From Cardinalis cardinalis (Eukaryota; Chordata; Aves; Passeriformes; Cardinalidae): 64,000 bases of DNA. The notes under the pieces were generated by a model that saw only the letters and a list, made by a program, of their open reading frames with translations, was not told where the DNA came from and ran no database searches. Position numbers and translations under genes: made by a program. The stretch is from assembly GCA_014549065.1 (NCBI GenBank), contig JACDOX010000044.1:1922001-1986000 (forward strand), in the 5' to 3' direction. Below are positions 1 to 11,527 of this stretch, piece after piece (within the stretch, counting starts at the first letter, position 1; each line of letters begins with the position of its first letter).

Positions 1-316
1 TACTGTCCATTGCATAGACAGGATTTTTTTTTTCTATTTAGCAAACAATAAAAAATAGCACTCTTTGGGAAAGAATAAGAGAATAAGACTGGTTTTGTTG
101 TACAACAGGTTTTATATATTGGTATTACTTTATATAAGTATCATTTTTTTGTATGTATGAAGATACTTTAAAACTGTCTGTTGTGTTTCATGTTTTCTAG
201 GAACATGAACCATTCTACCACCACTGCAGAACATATCTACTTTTTCTCCCCCCCCTCACCTGAGGTTATTTGAAGTAATTTATTTTCAGTACAGTTATTT
301 CAATATTGAGCTTATG

Positions 317-392
317 GTATATACATATATATATGTATGTATGTATGTATGTGTGTGTGTATGTATAAACAAATATATATATATATATTTTT
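317..392. repeat. TA / GTAT / GT compound microsatellite
   Basis: An imperfect TA stretch runs into GTAT units, then GT units, and after a short interruption into a second TA stretch ending near 389. Such compound tracts arise by replication slippage and are often length-polymorphic. No transposon sequence is attached to it. Confidence 0.9.
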
Positions 393-884
393 ACTTGTTA
401 AAAAGTAAACACATTTTACTTTATTTTTCTCTATTTCTCTAAAGTAGTTAGTTGCTCTTTTATGAGTTTATATATACTTGATTAAGAAACAAGAGAGAGA
501 AAAACTTGAGTGTAGAATTTCAGACATTGTGCTTGCTACCCATTTCATTAATTTGGCCAAATGCTCTCTCAGAAATCAAGCTAACAATAATCAAAGTTTG
601 GCTAGCTCTCAAAAGGCTGTGACTTATCAGAAACCATGCATCCATAATACTTCTGCTGAGGTTTTTTGTTTTAAGTCTCCGGTGAATATTACTTACAAGC
701 ACCCGCTGAATGGATGAATCTGCCTAAGGCTGAAACACCAATTTCACTGGGATAATCATGGACTTTCCCATTTCATTCTGCTCCCACAGCACATCACCAT
801 GCAGAGTTCACCACAGAACTGCAGGCTATCTTTAGATCCTTTAATCCATTCATGATAACATGTGGATCATCATTTCCTGCCCAA

Positions 885-942
885 TTTGCTCAACACCCCT
901 GATTTAAAGGACACCATCTGCTCAATACCCCTGATTTAATGG
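885..942. repeat. Two-copy 32-bp tandem duplication
   Basis: The core GCTCAAYACCCCTGATTTAA occurs at about 888 and again at about 920, with a few differences between copies. The second copy follows directly after the first, so this is a local tandem duplication. It carries no open frame. Confidence 0.75.
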
Positions 943-2679
943 TATCCTAAATATCCTGAGCACTTCAAATCTGTATTGAGTCAGAAAATTATTCTAGAAA
1001 GGAAAGCAGTAGCTGCTGTTTATATAATACATAAGGAGTTAAAAACACTTGAAAAAATGCAGCTTCATTAGAACCAGGTTTGTCTGACATGCTGAATATA
1101 TGACCTTTGGAACAAAAAGAAGTGTCAGAACTGTGGGAACATGCATCATTATCAAGGATTTTGGTTTGTCACCTGCGGCTGAGACCTCCCGTATTGTTTG
1201 CAAATCACAGACAAATCACTTTTTTGCTTGAAGGAACCATTTTGAGAGAAACATAACCTCAAAAGTGCAGGCCAAAAGGTATTTTAGTTCTTCTGAATCA
1301 ATTGAAACAAATAGATTTCCAGTGTGTGCTTCCATATTTTTTTTTTGCTTACTTCTATCAGGCTACACTGCTGTAACTCTTCTATACTGTTGCATTTTTG
1401 ATGTCAGGTAGTGTAGAAACTGACAGAGTAAAAGTGAACAGGAAATTCAAGTTCTTTGGCCCCAGCATTCATATTACTGTCCCCATAATTCACCAAAACA
1501 ATGTCATGGGGCTTGTATAAATAAATACACAGGAGCAAATACATATTTTCACCAAAGATTTNTACAGGGTTTTGTTTGGTTGGTTGTTTTTCTGGGTTTT
1601 TTTTTTGTATTTATAAAACCTGATGCAGCTATTTTTCCCCAGATACTTTGGAGAGAAAAGGGCTGAACTGGACTTCTGAAAGTGTATCTTTCAAGAACAG
1701 AATTTGGCCTTAAGCAAATAAAGTTTGTTCACTAGCATGTTATTAGTGCATAAGGGGTAGCAGAGTTTTGTCATGTACTGTTCTGAATCTCAAAGGAACT
1801 GGACCAAAGCATATATACTCTTTCATTACATACATTTATATGTTATTCATACCACTTTCTGTTTAATTCATGCCTTTAAGTTATAAACCCTCATTTTACT
1901 GCAAATAGAGTGCTAAAAGTATCCNTGCCTGCACTGGTTAAAAAAGTCATCTGATCCTAAAAAGACATGGANAAGTTATTTTTAAGAGGAAAAACTCAAA
2001 TCCTCCTTTGAGCTGCTTTTATACTTTCTTTGGGTTTCTTTATAAACTACTATAATTTTTTACTTCAAACCTTGATATTTAAAAGCTGCAGTAATGGTTT
2101 TTGTAAATGCACACAGAAAATTATCAAGTACAGGTACACTTCCACTCCTAGGATCAGAGCTCCTTCCTTCATGTCTGTTTCTGTAATCAGAACAAATACA
2201 CTTTGTTTCATTTTATTTTGCATTCAAGAAAAAGAAGCCTCATTCCTAAAAATATATCTTGATATTAGAGAAATATTTTAACGTCTCATTTCCAAACTTG
2301 AAAATCTTATTAAGNAGCTATCTTTAAAGCTTTGGGACTTAGAAAGGTCATACAGGTAAAGTGGGATTTACATGACATTTTTTAAGTGCTATTTAATTCA
2401 ACACTGTCATATTATTATAAGCTTTGCAGGAAAGGATTACTGTTCCTAGGCTCTATTTAACTATTTGCACACAGTAAAAGCTTCACACATTTGGGGAAAG
2501 GATGACAATTTCCTGCCCTATCTCTGTAGTGAGATTTTATATTTACTCTAAAGTGAAAGATAATTTTCAGGGCTGTGACACAACCAAGCTTGAAACACTT
2601 TTAATGAGAGAGAACTGTTATGCCAATAAAATTCCAAGAAGCTATAATCACTTAATNCACACCCACATCCCTGTTCCCC

Positions 2680-3874
2680 ACACACACCTAGGGAGCAGCA
2701 GCCAGCATGGATTTGTGGAAATGTCCAATGTCACAATTGTTTTGAGGCAGAGCANGAAGGCTCATGAATATGGAGAAAACAGCCAATGTTATCTATGTTG
2801 ACTTCAGTAAGGCTTTTGGCAGTGTGTCATTATGACAGATCCATGACTTGGGGTATCTCATGGCATTCCCATTAGCCATAGAAACACAGTCCAGATCAAA
2901 CTCCAACACTGATTAATGGCCCAATAGTGAGTGGTCAGTATAGAAGAATTTTCTTATGGGGGCAGGTTCCTGTGGCTTTTATGCAATTCTTGTATTTACA
3001 ATACAGATCACAGGATGCAAACTGCAGATGACACAAAATGAGACAGGACTTGAAGCATGCTGGAAGTGCTGCACTGAAATTAAGATTAAAATTCAAAGTG
3101 ATCTTACAAATCAAAGAAATTGTTAGAAAATAATTATGTGTTACTCAGCAGCAAAAAATCACTTCCATACAGGATTAAAAAGGAAAAAAAAAGAGTGGCA
3201 TAAATACAGATAAAACAGATAGAAAAATAAAATAACCTACATAACGATTCTGGAGAAGCAGAACTGGGAGTGATAATAGGTCACACCACTATGAAAATGG
3301 AAATGTCATGTTTGGTTGTACTAAAACTGTACATCCCCAAAGACTGCTGCTTCCTTTGAGCAGGACTGTTATACCCAGTGCATAGTAAGACAAGAGCCTT
3401 GTGTCCAGTTTGGATACGGTTTGGGATGTACTGCTTGTTTTATTGTGGCTGAATTGGAGCTAATTCAGAAACAACCTCTATTTATTCTCATTTCTTCAGA
3501 TCATGGCCTTTAAGGAAAAGTTTAATAAATGGGATGTGCTGAATATAAAGCAGAGAATACCAAGGAAACATGTCTGCAAGTGCACATAGAAATACTGCAA
3601 GAGGTAGAGAAACATCTGTCCCCTATTTTCATGAGAAACAGAACATGCAGAGATGGCATTAGGCTTAAGAAATTCTTTCAAACCATAGACATAATTAAAC
3701 ACTGGAGTATAACATCTGGTGAGATTGTGAATTCGTCATCATTAGAAACTTTCAAGAACCAGTTAGGCAAACATCTGTCAANGCTGACATAGTTATAGTT
3801 GATCCTGCCTTCAGGCAGAGAAAGAACTGGATGATCTCCTGCTGCCTCTTCCAACTACATTTTAAAAATCATTA
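2680..3874 (+). mobile_element. CR1 LINE, old and 5'-truncated, reverse transcriptase 3' part
   Basis: This is the decayed 3' half of a CR1 non-LTR retrotransposon. It opens with a reverse-transcriptase block encoding a QHGF-like motif near 2702. A YVDFSKAF-like motif follows near 2797; this is the conserved region just before the catalytic box in the CR1 family. The C-terminal block (IKHW...SSLETFKNQL near 3685-3765) and the 3' non-coding tail with a TGGATGATCTCCTGCTGCC-like stretch (3831 onward) come in the expected order. Many frameshifts and stops show it is dead. It is clearly more diverged than the copies at 7399 and 59590, so it probably belongs to an older CR1 subfamily. The 5' edge is approximate. 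Confidence 0.85.
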
Positions 3875-5399
3875 TTTCTCTCTCTTTCTCTGTTTCCTTA
3901 GTGTGCTTTTCCCAGCTCCCTAATCTGCTTTCTTGCACCCAGTTTTAACAAATACAACTTGCGACAACTCAGAAAGTCATGCAAACCTCATGGAAGCTTT
4001 CCTTAGTTAACCCTTNTAATTAATTTTTACCATATGAGACAGAAATATCACATGAACAAGCCCATGCAGTTGATTTTAACACATTACAGTTTTCTTTGGC
4101 CAATATTTACGTATATCAAATGAGAAAAAATGGTGTTTGAGTCTATTTACAGTATGGGTTGTAATGAGACTATCAGGGATGTAATAACCCCCCCAAATTC
4201 CCAACTCCTTATTTTAAGATGAGAGCAAAAAGAGGGAAGAGGTAAATGCTGAATGAAGGACTGGATCTCAAGCTGTGATGAACCAACCGACAGGTTCTAG
4301 AGATAGATGCTACTGCCTCTAGCTCTGTGCTACTTCTGCCCCCATGGTCTCTGCCCNTCTGTAGCTCAGGGACAAAAGGCAAGACAGGCCATGGCTGCAC
4401 AGACAGACTTCCCAGCCTCTGGCAGTGACTGCNGCTGTTGCTGAGCTCAGGGACCCACTGGTCTGCAAAGGCTGGGGCTGGCAGGGGTTCTCTTACCTCT
4501 GCTGCCAACCACACTTTGTGATGAACAGCAACAAGACAGACAGACAANCATGGCCAGCATGGAAATGGGCAACTTCCCTTCTCCTCCTGCAATCCCAGCA
4601 GAGCCAAGAGCAGAGCACAGAGATCACCCAGCCAATGCATCTCTGGCCTCAGAGGTGGGGAAATCCAGCTGATGAGCAGTCCATAAAGCAGTTATCAACC
4701 AATGGAAAAGACCCCATAGAAATGCCATATTGTCCCTGGTTTGTTCCCATTCAATGTGTTCTTAAAGGTCCCTTATTTCACTGTGAGAGCCAGCACAAGA
4801 GGAGCTTGGCATGACAGAAAATTAATCTCTTGAGTTTTTTCAATTTCTAACTGATTATATTTGCTTCTTTTTGAAGGACAGGGCAAGGGGAATTGTTAAT
4901 AAGGGTTCCTGAAGACTTGATTCACATTTTAAGACATTGTTGACATTTTCAATTAAAACAGAATAAACCTTTTGGGATGGAAACAAATGTGCCTCTTAAT
5001 TGGCATGGCACATTAAGCACAAATAAACACAATATATATTGCCTGCATAGCATGAGCTATTTACTAAGTATTCCCTAGCAAGTATTGTGATGCCTTATTT
5101 TCTAACGTTCTGGTGTGCTGACAGCTCAGTTTTCAAATACTCATGNAGTCATTAACATTTTTGCCACTTCTTCCTGAGCTTTACAAACAAATTATTTTGA
5201 ACTACATTCTCTCCTTTAAAAAGACCAAAAGTAATAAAATACATGTTCTTAGGCCTCCCTCTTTTCTGGGACTGTTTGGTTAAACAATCTAATTTTGACA
5301 GATTTTTTTACCAGAGCAAGGCAGCTACATCATCTGCATGTCACAAGTTCAACTGTTACTGCTCCATTGATGTCCACTCTGAAGAATTCTCTCACCACT
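3875..5399. other. Single-copy sequence, no gene seen
   Basis: A G+C-richer patch at about 4200-4800 carries overlapping open frames on both strands (4209-4640 minus, 4425-4814 plus). Both are interrupted by N positions and neither resembles a known protein. Frames open on both strands at once suggest few stop codons by composition rather than coding. The rest is A+T-rich. Confidence 0.55.
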
Positions 5400-5715
5400 T
5401 CTATCAATAGCAGAGAATGACTTGTGTGCTAGATAATGGCCCAATACCGATTTTTATTTTGGGCAGAAATCTCCTCAGGCTCCTAAGGAGGGAGAGCAGT
5501 AATAGGGATGTTGCTGATTTAGGACCCAAAGCTAGCTCATTCTCCTGGCCACCAGGGGGAGAGAGCTGCCACCGGCATTTATAAAGTGCTCAAAATCGAC
5601 TTGAAAGATGCAGCTTTTTTTTGCTTACTAAGGCTTTTCCAGAGATTTAGGTCCATCAATTGTCTTAACTGAATTATTTATGAGGAGACGATTAATTTTA
5701 AGTTTTTTTCTAAGG
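5400..5715. promoter_or_regulatory. Possible conserved regulatory block
   Basis: The block contains a near-consensus CTCF motif (5546-5564), then TTTATAAAG and, at the right end, a TCAATTGTCTTAACTGAATT stretch and a CGATTAATTTTA homeodomain-type core. This mix looks like a vertebrate conserved non-coding element. That is a judgement from appearance only; no alignment was possible. Confidence 0.3.
5546..5564 (+). promoter_or_regulatory. Predicted CTCF binding motif
   Basis: TGGCCACCAGGGGGAGAGA matches the standard 19-bp CTCF consensus at all core positions (CCACCAGGGGG) and departs only in the right flank, where the consensus prefers CGC. CTCF binds such sites to anchor chromatin loops and insulate domains. 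The motif points in plus orientation. Binding in cells is not shown by sequence. Confidence 0.65.
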
Positions 5716-6526
5716 TTCTGTGGACACCATAATGTACTACAATCTTAACAAATGTAAAATAGTTATTATATGGATTGGGTTCTCTTCTTCTATTAATGTT
5801 GCGTGCTNCCTGATTTTAGAGCTAATCCTATTATTTCCAATAGGACTAATTGCATAGTAAGACACAGCCTAGCCTAAGTACAGAAAACACTGCCCTAAGT
5901 GAAAGGAACAAATTTGTTCAAAGCACGATGACACAGGATGACACATACTCACTCCTTGGCCTAGTATAAATGCTGAATCAGAACAGAAAAGTGAAGAAAA
6001 ACAAAGGTAATGCATTTAAATGTTTACATGGTAGTCAAGGAGAGTAATGTGCATTCAAATTACCTTCAGAATGTAAGGAAATAAGTTTAGGGGGGGCTTG
6101 CATGTTGCTGGAACTAATAAAAATGTTTATGACTAAATGATGATGCAAATCCTTCATGTAGTTACTTTTATGGATATTGTGTCTTGCATCTCTCCTGAAC
6201 AGGCATTTAGCACGATTCCCTCAATATCTTCTAATATTGTTTTTTTTCACAAGTCTACATTCATTGTGGCAGAATAACCCACAGAAAATGGGATTTATAT
6301 CACAAAAGCAAGTTCCATGAAGGAGCTATTCACAATAGAGCTTGACTTTTTAAGTGGCAGCTGACCAGATGTAAGAGTAGCTGTGAATTTTTAAGCGCAA
6401 TTAGGACAAAAGCTGACTACAACTTGTGGTCAGGCACACCAACTTAGGGTCAGGAGGAGTTTTTGGATGGTGTATAGGTAGCCTTGAGCCCAACTAACCA
6501 AAAGGCAGAAGTGATGCAACAGCTAG
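5716..6526. other. Single-copy sequence with a short imperfect hairpin
   Basis: TAATCCTATT (5823-5832) and AATAGGACTA (5839-5848) form a 10-bp stem with one mismatch over a 6-base loop; the left arm includes a TAATCC OTX/PITX-type core. An octamer ATGCAAAT lies at 6143-6150. No gene or transposon is seen. Confidence 0.5.
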
Positions 6527-6645
6527 TGTCCACTAGATGCCAGGCTTCCTTTGCGGAGCAGAGCGCTGGCTCCGGCTTTCTGCACGCTTTATGCCCATGG
6601 CCTCCGAGGTCCCCTTCTCTCCAGTACAGCGCGGAAGCTTTAATG
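6527..6645 (+). promoter_or_regulatory. CTCF-like motif followed by a small CpG cluster
   Basis: TGTCCACTAGATGCCAGGC at 6527-6545 fits the CTCF consensus except for one core position (C where GG is usual). It is followed by about 100 bases with roughly seven CpG dinucleotides, which stands out against CpG-poor surroundings. Together these suggest a regulatory element. The evidence is motif-level only. Confidence 0.3.
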
Positions 6646-7398
6646 TTTAGCACCAAATCCTGATCCCATTCAAGCTGCCTCCGGTTTCAGCACTGTTATC
6701 CCTCACAAATTTTCAAGAGAGGCAAAAAGCTTCCCAGAAGGACTAAAAATAGGAGTTGTCACTGAGAAGAATTGGGCGTTTTCTGAGTCCCTCCTTTTTG
6801 CATGAGCAGAAAGCTCCCAGTGAAGAGAATGGGATGAGTTCTGTGATTGACATACTCCATCTGCAAACAAACCTAGCTGAACAGTGGCAAGGAAGAATGC
6901 TGGCTACCTCCTGTGCTCCTGCTGCCATCATCAACAGGTAGGTGACCTCCAACCTCTGGCTGTCATCAAACAGGCCAGGCAGCAGCTCAAAATATTGACT
7001 TAAAACTGCATTGGGGCAATATTTGCTTTCTGATTATCTNGCTTCTGTAGCTGAGGGAGGCTTCCAGAGTGCAAGCATCCCTCTGTATGGGGGGAGAGGG
7101 GCATGGTGGGCCAGTAGCTCTCCATCAGTACCTGGGCAGGGCACACTCAAACACTCATGATGGACCAGCCAGAGTGGCAGCANGACTGCACACTCCTCCA
7201 CGAGGCCAACAGCTATTGGCAGTGCTGCCCCCACATGCTAGCACAAATCCAAGCTTTTCTGTTGGGATTTGGGTTCCTCTAAAAAAATGGCAGGGCTATT
7301 GGAGGCCCTACTGGTTTCAGTTTCTGAAGACACCACAGGTGTGTGGTGCTTATGGTCTTACTAAATGGAATGGTCTTAGTAAATTCTAATTCATCTTT
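6646..7398. other. Single-copy sequence, no gene seen
   Basis: Moderately G+C-rich with short overlapping open frames on both strands (for example 7069-7389 plus and 7034-7234 minus), none recognisable. A CR1 insertion begins directly after this stretch. Confidence 0.5.
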
Positions 7399-8012
7399 AG
7401 AATCACAGAGTCATTTAGGTTGGAAAAGACTTCTAAGATTGTTGAGTCCAACCATTAACCCAGCACTGCCATATCCACCTCTAAACTATGCTCACANTTG
7501 CTACATCTATGTGGCTTTTAAATAGCTCCAGAGANGGTGACTCCAACACTTTCTATTATATAGGTAGCCTACTCCTGTTCTTCACAGCTCTTTCTGATTT
7601 TTTTGGTGGTTTGGTTTTTGTTTTTTTTTTTTTTTTCCTAATATCCATTCTANACCTCCCGTGGTACAACTTGAGGCCATTTCCTCTTGTCCTATTGCTG
7701 GTTACTTGGGACAAGAGACCAACCCCTACCTGGCTCCAGCCTCCTTTCAGGCAGTTGTAGAGAATCATGAGGTCTCCCCTGAGCCTCCTTTTCTCCAGGC
7801 TGAACAACCCCAGCTCCCTTAGCCACTCCTCACAGGACTTGTGCTCCAGACCCTTCCCCAGCTCCATTGCCCTTCTCTGGTCATGCTTCAGCACTTTCTT
7901 GTAGTGAGGGGCCCAGAACTGAACACAGGATTTGAGGTGCAGCCTCAGCAGTGCTGAGTACAGGGGGATGATTCCTTCTCTAGTCCTGCTGGCCACACNG
8001 CTGCTGACATCT
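7399..8012 (-). mobile_element. CR1 LINE 3' fragment, relatively young
   Basis: This reads as the reverse complement of the classic avian CR1 3' end. The element's 3' terminus lies at about 7399 (AGAATCACAGAGTCATTTAG on the plus strand). The C-terminus of the CR1 ORF2 polyprotein runs leftward from about 7996. Recognisable ORF2 blocks in minus-strand order are ASRTREGIIPLYSAL, CVQFWAP, GLEHKSCEEWLRELGLFSLE, RRLRGDLMILYN and SNRTRGNGLKL. The copy is 5'-truncated to about 0.6 kb, as most CR1 insertions are. A T16 run (7621-7636) has expanded inside it. Only one unit of the terminal 8-bp repeat remains. It cannot encode a working protein. Confidence 0.97.
7621..7636. repeat. T16 run inside the CR1 copy
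   Basis: The family normally has a short A/T run near the DIRK-NFF region of ORF2. Here it has expanded to sixteen T on the plus strand, preceded by a T/G-rich stretch, so the minus strand encodes a lysine-rich insertion. This is local microsatellite birth inside a dead element. Confidence 0.85.
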
Positions 8013-9618
8013 TAGCTCACATCAGTAGTTTGCTGTGAGTAGGCACCGTANTTTTAAAGAGTTGATTGCAGGAGAGAATACCTAATTTAAGTAAGACCTC
8101 TGGCAAGTTAGAAGCTACATTAGTTAAATTACCTATTGTTAACTTAGAATATTTACTACTCAAATGACTACCTATATTATTCAGAAATCCCTTTCTTGAA
8201 TCCAAAATAGAATAATGGATATGAAATCTTTCTGGATAACATAACAGACCAATTAATTTTAAAAATTCACAATGGAAAATGATAGTAAATCCATAACGTA
8301 TTCACCTCTCAGCAATTAACACGGTTTCATTAAAAAAAAAACAAACCCAAAAAGAAACTTTTTGATTCCTTCATTAAAATCAACTTCGGCAAATGGACTG
8401 GTTTATAAGCATTCAGAATTCATGTTTTTTCTCTGGTCTCAGATTTTGTCTCTGTGGGCCCCGTGTAGCTGTGTGGCAGGATCTGCCGTAAGCATCCTGT
8501 GCAGCTTCTACAGACTCCGAGCAGAGAGACAGGGGTTTGGGAAANCCACAGAGTGAAGCAGTTCTCTACTCACCTACCAGATAATCCTGNCCTACTCGCT
8601 GGAAACAATTAGGGGAGTAGAATAGGGCACTCTGCCTCTTTGCCTGTCATCAGCTTCCCCGTTGAGATCAAGTTGCATAAATGTTAATGGTCCTGCCCTC
8701 TCGTGCTAAGCACTGTCCATCACTAAATTCCCCAAAACTCCGGGTTTCCGTCAGGGTAATCAACATCTGTGGCAGGATCACTGTTGTGCTAAACTCTGTG
8801 AGCACCATGAGCTGGGCATTTATTTTAGAACCCGATTTTCCTTGTGAGCATAAAGGAAAAAGGATGAAAAGGGCTGCTAGCATCACATACAGGAGAAAAT
8901 NTTATTCCTTACCCACGTTAGAGGAACCAGCCATTTTGCACTGGGCAGATCCTCGCAGATAGAGACATTTCTTTATTCATGTAACTCAGTGAGTGGTAAA
9001 TGAGGCATGCTCACAGAAGTTATTTGGGATGGAAATGAGTCTAATTAGTCTATCCAACTTAGGAATAACACTGTGAAGCAAGTCGGGGAAGTTGGGAGTT
9101 TAGCAACAAACAGCAGTGGAGAAACAGAGTTATGTGCTTTCTGCAGTTAGGCAGAATATTTGAGGTTTCTTGTGACAGAATAAACAATAGATAAGGGGAC
9201 AGTTCAAGCAGGCAAACCTTTCTAAGAAATTGGCTTAAAAACATCCTTATTTTAATTGCATTGTCTCTAAGTAGCCGCTTACATATTCCTGCCTTAGTTT
9301 CCAACTTCATAATTTGTTGTACAGTAAACAGTAAAAAGCTTCTCATTTACTTCAGAGTTTTCTCAACGGGGCAGATGTATTCCAAACTTAAGTTATACCA
9401 ATAAAAATTGGTGCCTTTTGAGGTTAGCAAGGGCATAACAGCGATTTTTAAAAAAAGCTGCTAGAATATGTACATGTATTTTATGTACNGACAAATCTTT
9501 TAATGGGAGAGAATCACATCTAGCAATGAATCACATTCTTGGAGTGAATAATTCAGCCCTTGACGCCAACCTCTGAGGGAGAATATTGTGGTCATGGTGT
9601 CTGAACAGTGTGGTAGCT
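8013..9618. other. Single-copy sequence, no gene seen
   Basis: A+T-rich with a poly-A run near 8333. Short unrecognised frames occur on both strands (8668-8886 minus, 9059-9346 minus). No repeat family is recognised. Confidence 0.55.
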
Positions 9619-10113
9619 ATGGCTACCTATATAATTCTTAGCAATGGAAAAAAAAGTGACAATGACATTAAATTTAATCAGGTTCCCCTTTTCTGTGGTT
9701 CCCACTGGGATGAGCCACTAGTGTCTTGCCTTAAATATTCAAAGCCTTCAAAGTTTGCATGTGTTCATATACTGGGACAATATCCTGCTAATACAGAACA
9801 ATGGATCTGTCATGTATTTCTCCTGTGGGTAGCCATAAGTCTGAATTTAGTTAGTATAGGGTATTATGATTGCTGCTTCTTTAGTGATTGTCTTTACATT
9901 AGTCTTCACTTAGAAGGAAGAAGAGCAGTAATGAAATGTAGCAAAAATACAATGAACTTGGCTGTTTTGGTTTGGAAATATGGAGCAAAGGACTGTGTCT
10001 TCTTAAAAAGATCCAGCTTTATTTCCAGTCACACTTCATCTGATATGAATGAGCTGGTACTACATATCACATGGCTGAATACATTTGGGAAACATGACCT
10101 AACATATATTTAG
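9619..10113 (+). other. Longest ATG open frame (164 codons), coding unproven
   Basis: The frame runs from ATG at 9619 to TAG at 10111-10113 and is the longest ATG-started frame I see. It stays open upstream to a TTG at 9586. The product would have many cysteines and one hydrophobic stretch (about residues 68-92, around HVFLLWVAISLNLVSIG). I recognise no domain, signal peptide or paralogue. There is no CpG promoter, and no poly-A signal immediately downstream. A simple independent-base estimate at about 38-40% G+C puts the chance of one such frame in the window at a few percent, so chance remains likely. A lineage-specific gene or an old pseudogene are the alternatives. Confidence 0.12.
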
Positions 10114-11502
10114 CAAAGAGAACTTAGAATCAAGCTAGAGTAGTTAAATGCACAAATTATTTGAATTCTCATTTCATAAAATTCACTAATTCTTTTTGTC
10201 TTTTCTGGGTAAAGCTGTGAAAATGTGACTTTTATTAATTAATATTTACTAGTGCAGGAACTTTCCTTAATCTGCAGTAAAAGCCAGTAGTGAAAAAGTT
10301 GAAACTGGCTAAATATTTTTGAGTAAAAATATTTGAATAAAATATATTTGAAGCAGATATTTTAAAATACAGTCCTTGAAAAACATTGGCTTTTTTATTT
10401 TTAGTTGGGAAAGAAAAAGTAAAGAAGGGTGTTTTTTGCTGTTAATTTGAAGTTAAGTGTTTCACAGCAGGTAAATGTGCTACAGGAAAAGCTGGTGCCT
10501 GTACAGTTAAGCACATTTGACAGAAAATCTTTCCCTCAATTTGTATTTCTTTGAACAGTCCCTGTGATCAGAAAATTACCAGATCTGTGTTGATTTCATA
10601 TTTTCTCTTCCTTTTTTTGTAGTTTAATGGTGTTTATCTTTGTCTTTGCATAGTAAACCCAAGCCTACTGTTAATACTTTCTCAGAGCATCAGAGCCACA
10701 AATTTGAAAGCATCACTAGTAAGGTCTGTCTTATCTCACACACATGCCCATAAAAGAATACTGATGAGTGAGTGAACATGTTTCACAATTTGCACATGCA
10801 AACAAAAAAAAAATAAAACAAACCCTTGGTAAGAGGTGACTTCCTCTGCATGCCACATTCTTACAAACTGTATCTCATTAAATGATTGAAATGAAAACTA
10901 AAAAAATGCCACTCTCTCCTATGATACAGTACATCATAAAGGAAACAGGATGTCAGCCACCTTTATTTATTTTTCTAGGTTGTTACAAAGTCATATATGC
11001 TACTCATGATCCTGCTGCCCGAATGCTTCTCATAATTATGATTTGCTCATGTGAAAGAAAAATAAAATAATCTCTCTTGCCCTTGCTTTGCTTTGCTCAG
11101 GACAGAACAAGCACACAGCCACATCTTTATGTTATTTGATTTAGTTAATTTAACATTCAAGAGTTAGATATCTATTAAGCATGCAGCAAGGACTACATAC
11201 TTTTAGTTTTACATCATAAAATCCATTCTGTATAGGGGGAAAAATCCCAAAAGCTTGTTGGAGCCAGTGTAGTCTGCATCCCAGCTGAAGAATCAAGCTC
11301 CATAATTTGATCCAGGCCATCAGTATCACCAGCCTCAGTCCCTGAAGCTACAGCACACCAGCTACAATCCAGCAGTAGAACTGGACATTTAATTTTAGCT
11401 GAAAAAACAGCATCTCTTCAGACACAGTCTGTCACTATGGGATCACAGAAATTCTTGCTCAAACAGTAGCAAGCTCATGTTTCCCAGACACACTTGCTTT
11501 CT
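10114..11502. other. A+T-rich single-copy sequence with one A+T hairpin
   Basis: AAATATTTTT (10311-10320) and AAAAATATTT (10325-10334) form a perfect 10-bp stem with a 4-base loop. Being pure A+T it is not very surprising. A poly-A run sits near 10804. No gene or transposon is recognised. Confidence 0.5.
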
Positions 11503-11527
11503 CCACCTGGAGATTTTCTCCAGGTGG
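11503..11527. repeat. Perfect 11-bp hairpin with inverted E-boxes
   Basis: CCACCTGGAGA (11503-11513) is followed by TTT and by its exact reverse complement TCTCCAGGTGG (11517-11527). Each arm carries a CACCTG/CAGGTG E-box, the type bound by ZEB and SNAI repressors. The arms could act as a paired binding site or fold as a tight stem in RNA. No terminator function is implied in this eukaryotic setting. Confidence 0.7.

Larger units (their letters stand above)
1..2679. other. A+T-rich single-copy sequence, no gene seen
   Basis: I see no recognisable exon, RNA gene or transposon here beyond the microsatellite and the 32-bp duplication listed separately. Open frames are short (79 to 99 codons) and match no family I know. 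Homopolymer T runs occur near 1340 and 1590. The sequence looks like ordinary intergenic or intronic vertebrate DNA. Confidence 0.6.

Noticed and set aside
4209..4814. Two opposing frames of 143 and 129 codons
   Set aside because: They overlap on opposite strands, contain N positions and match no known family.
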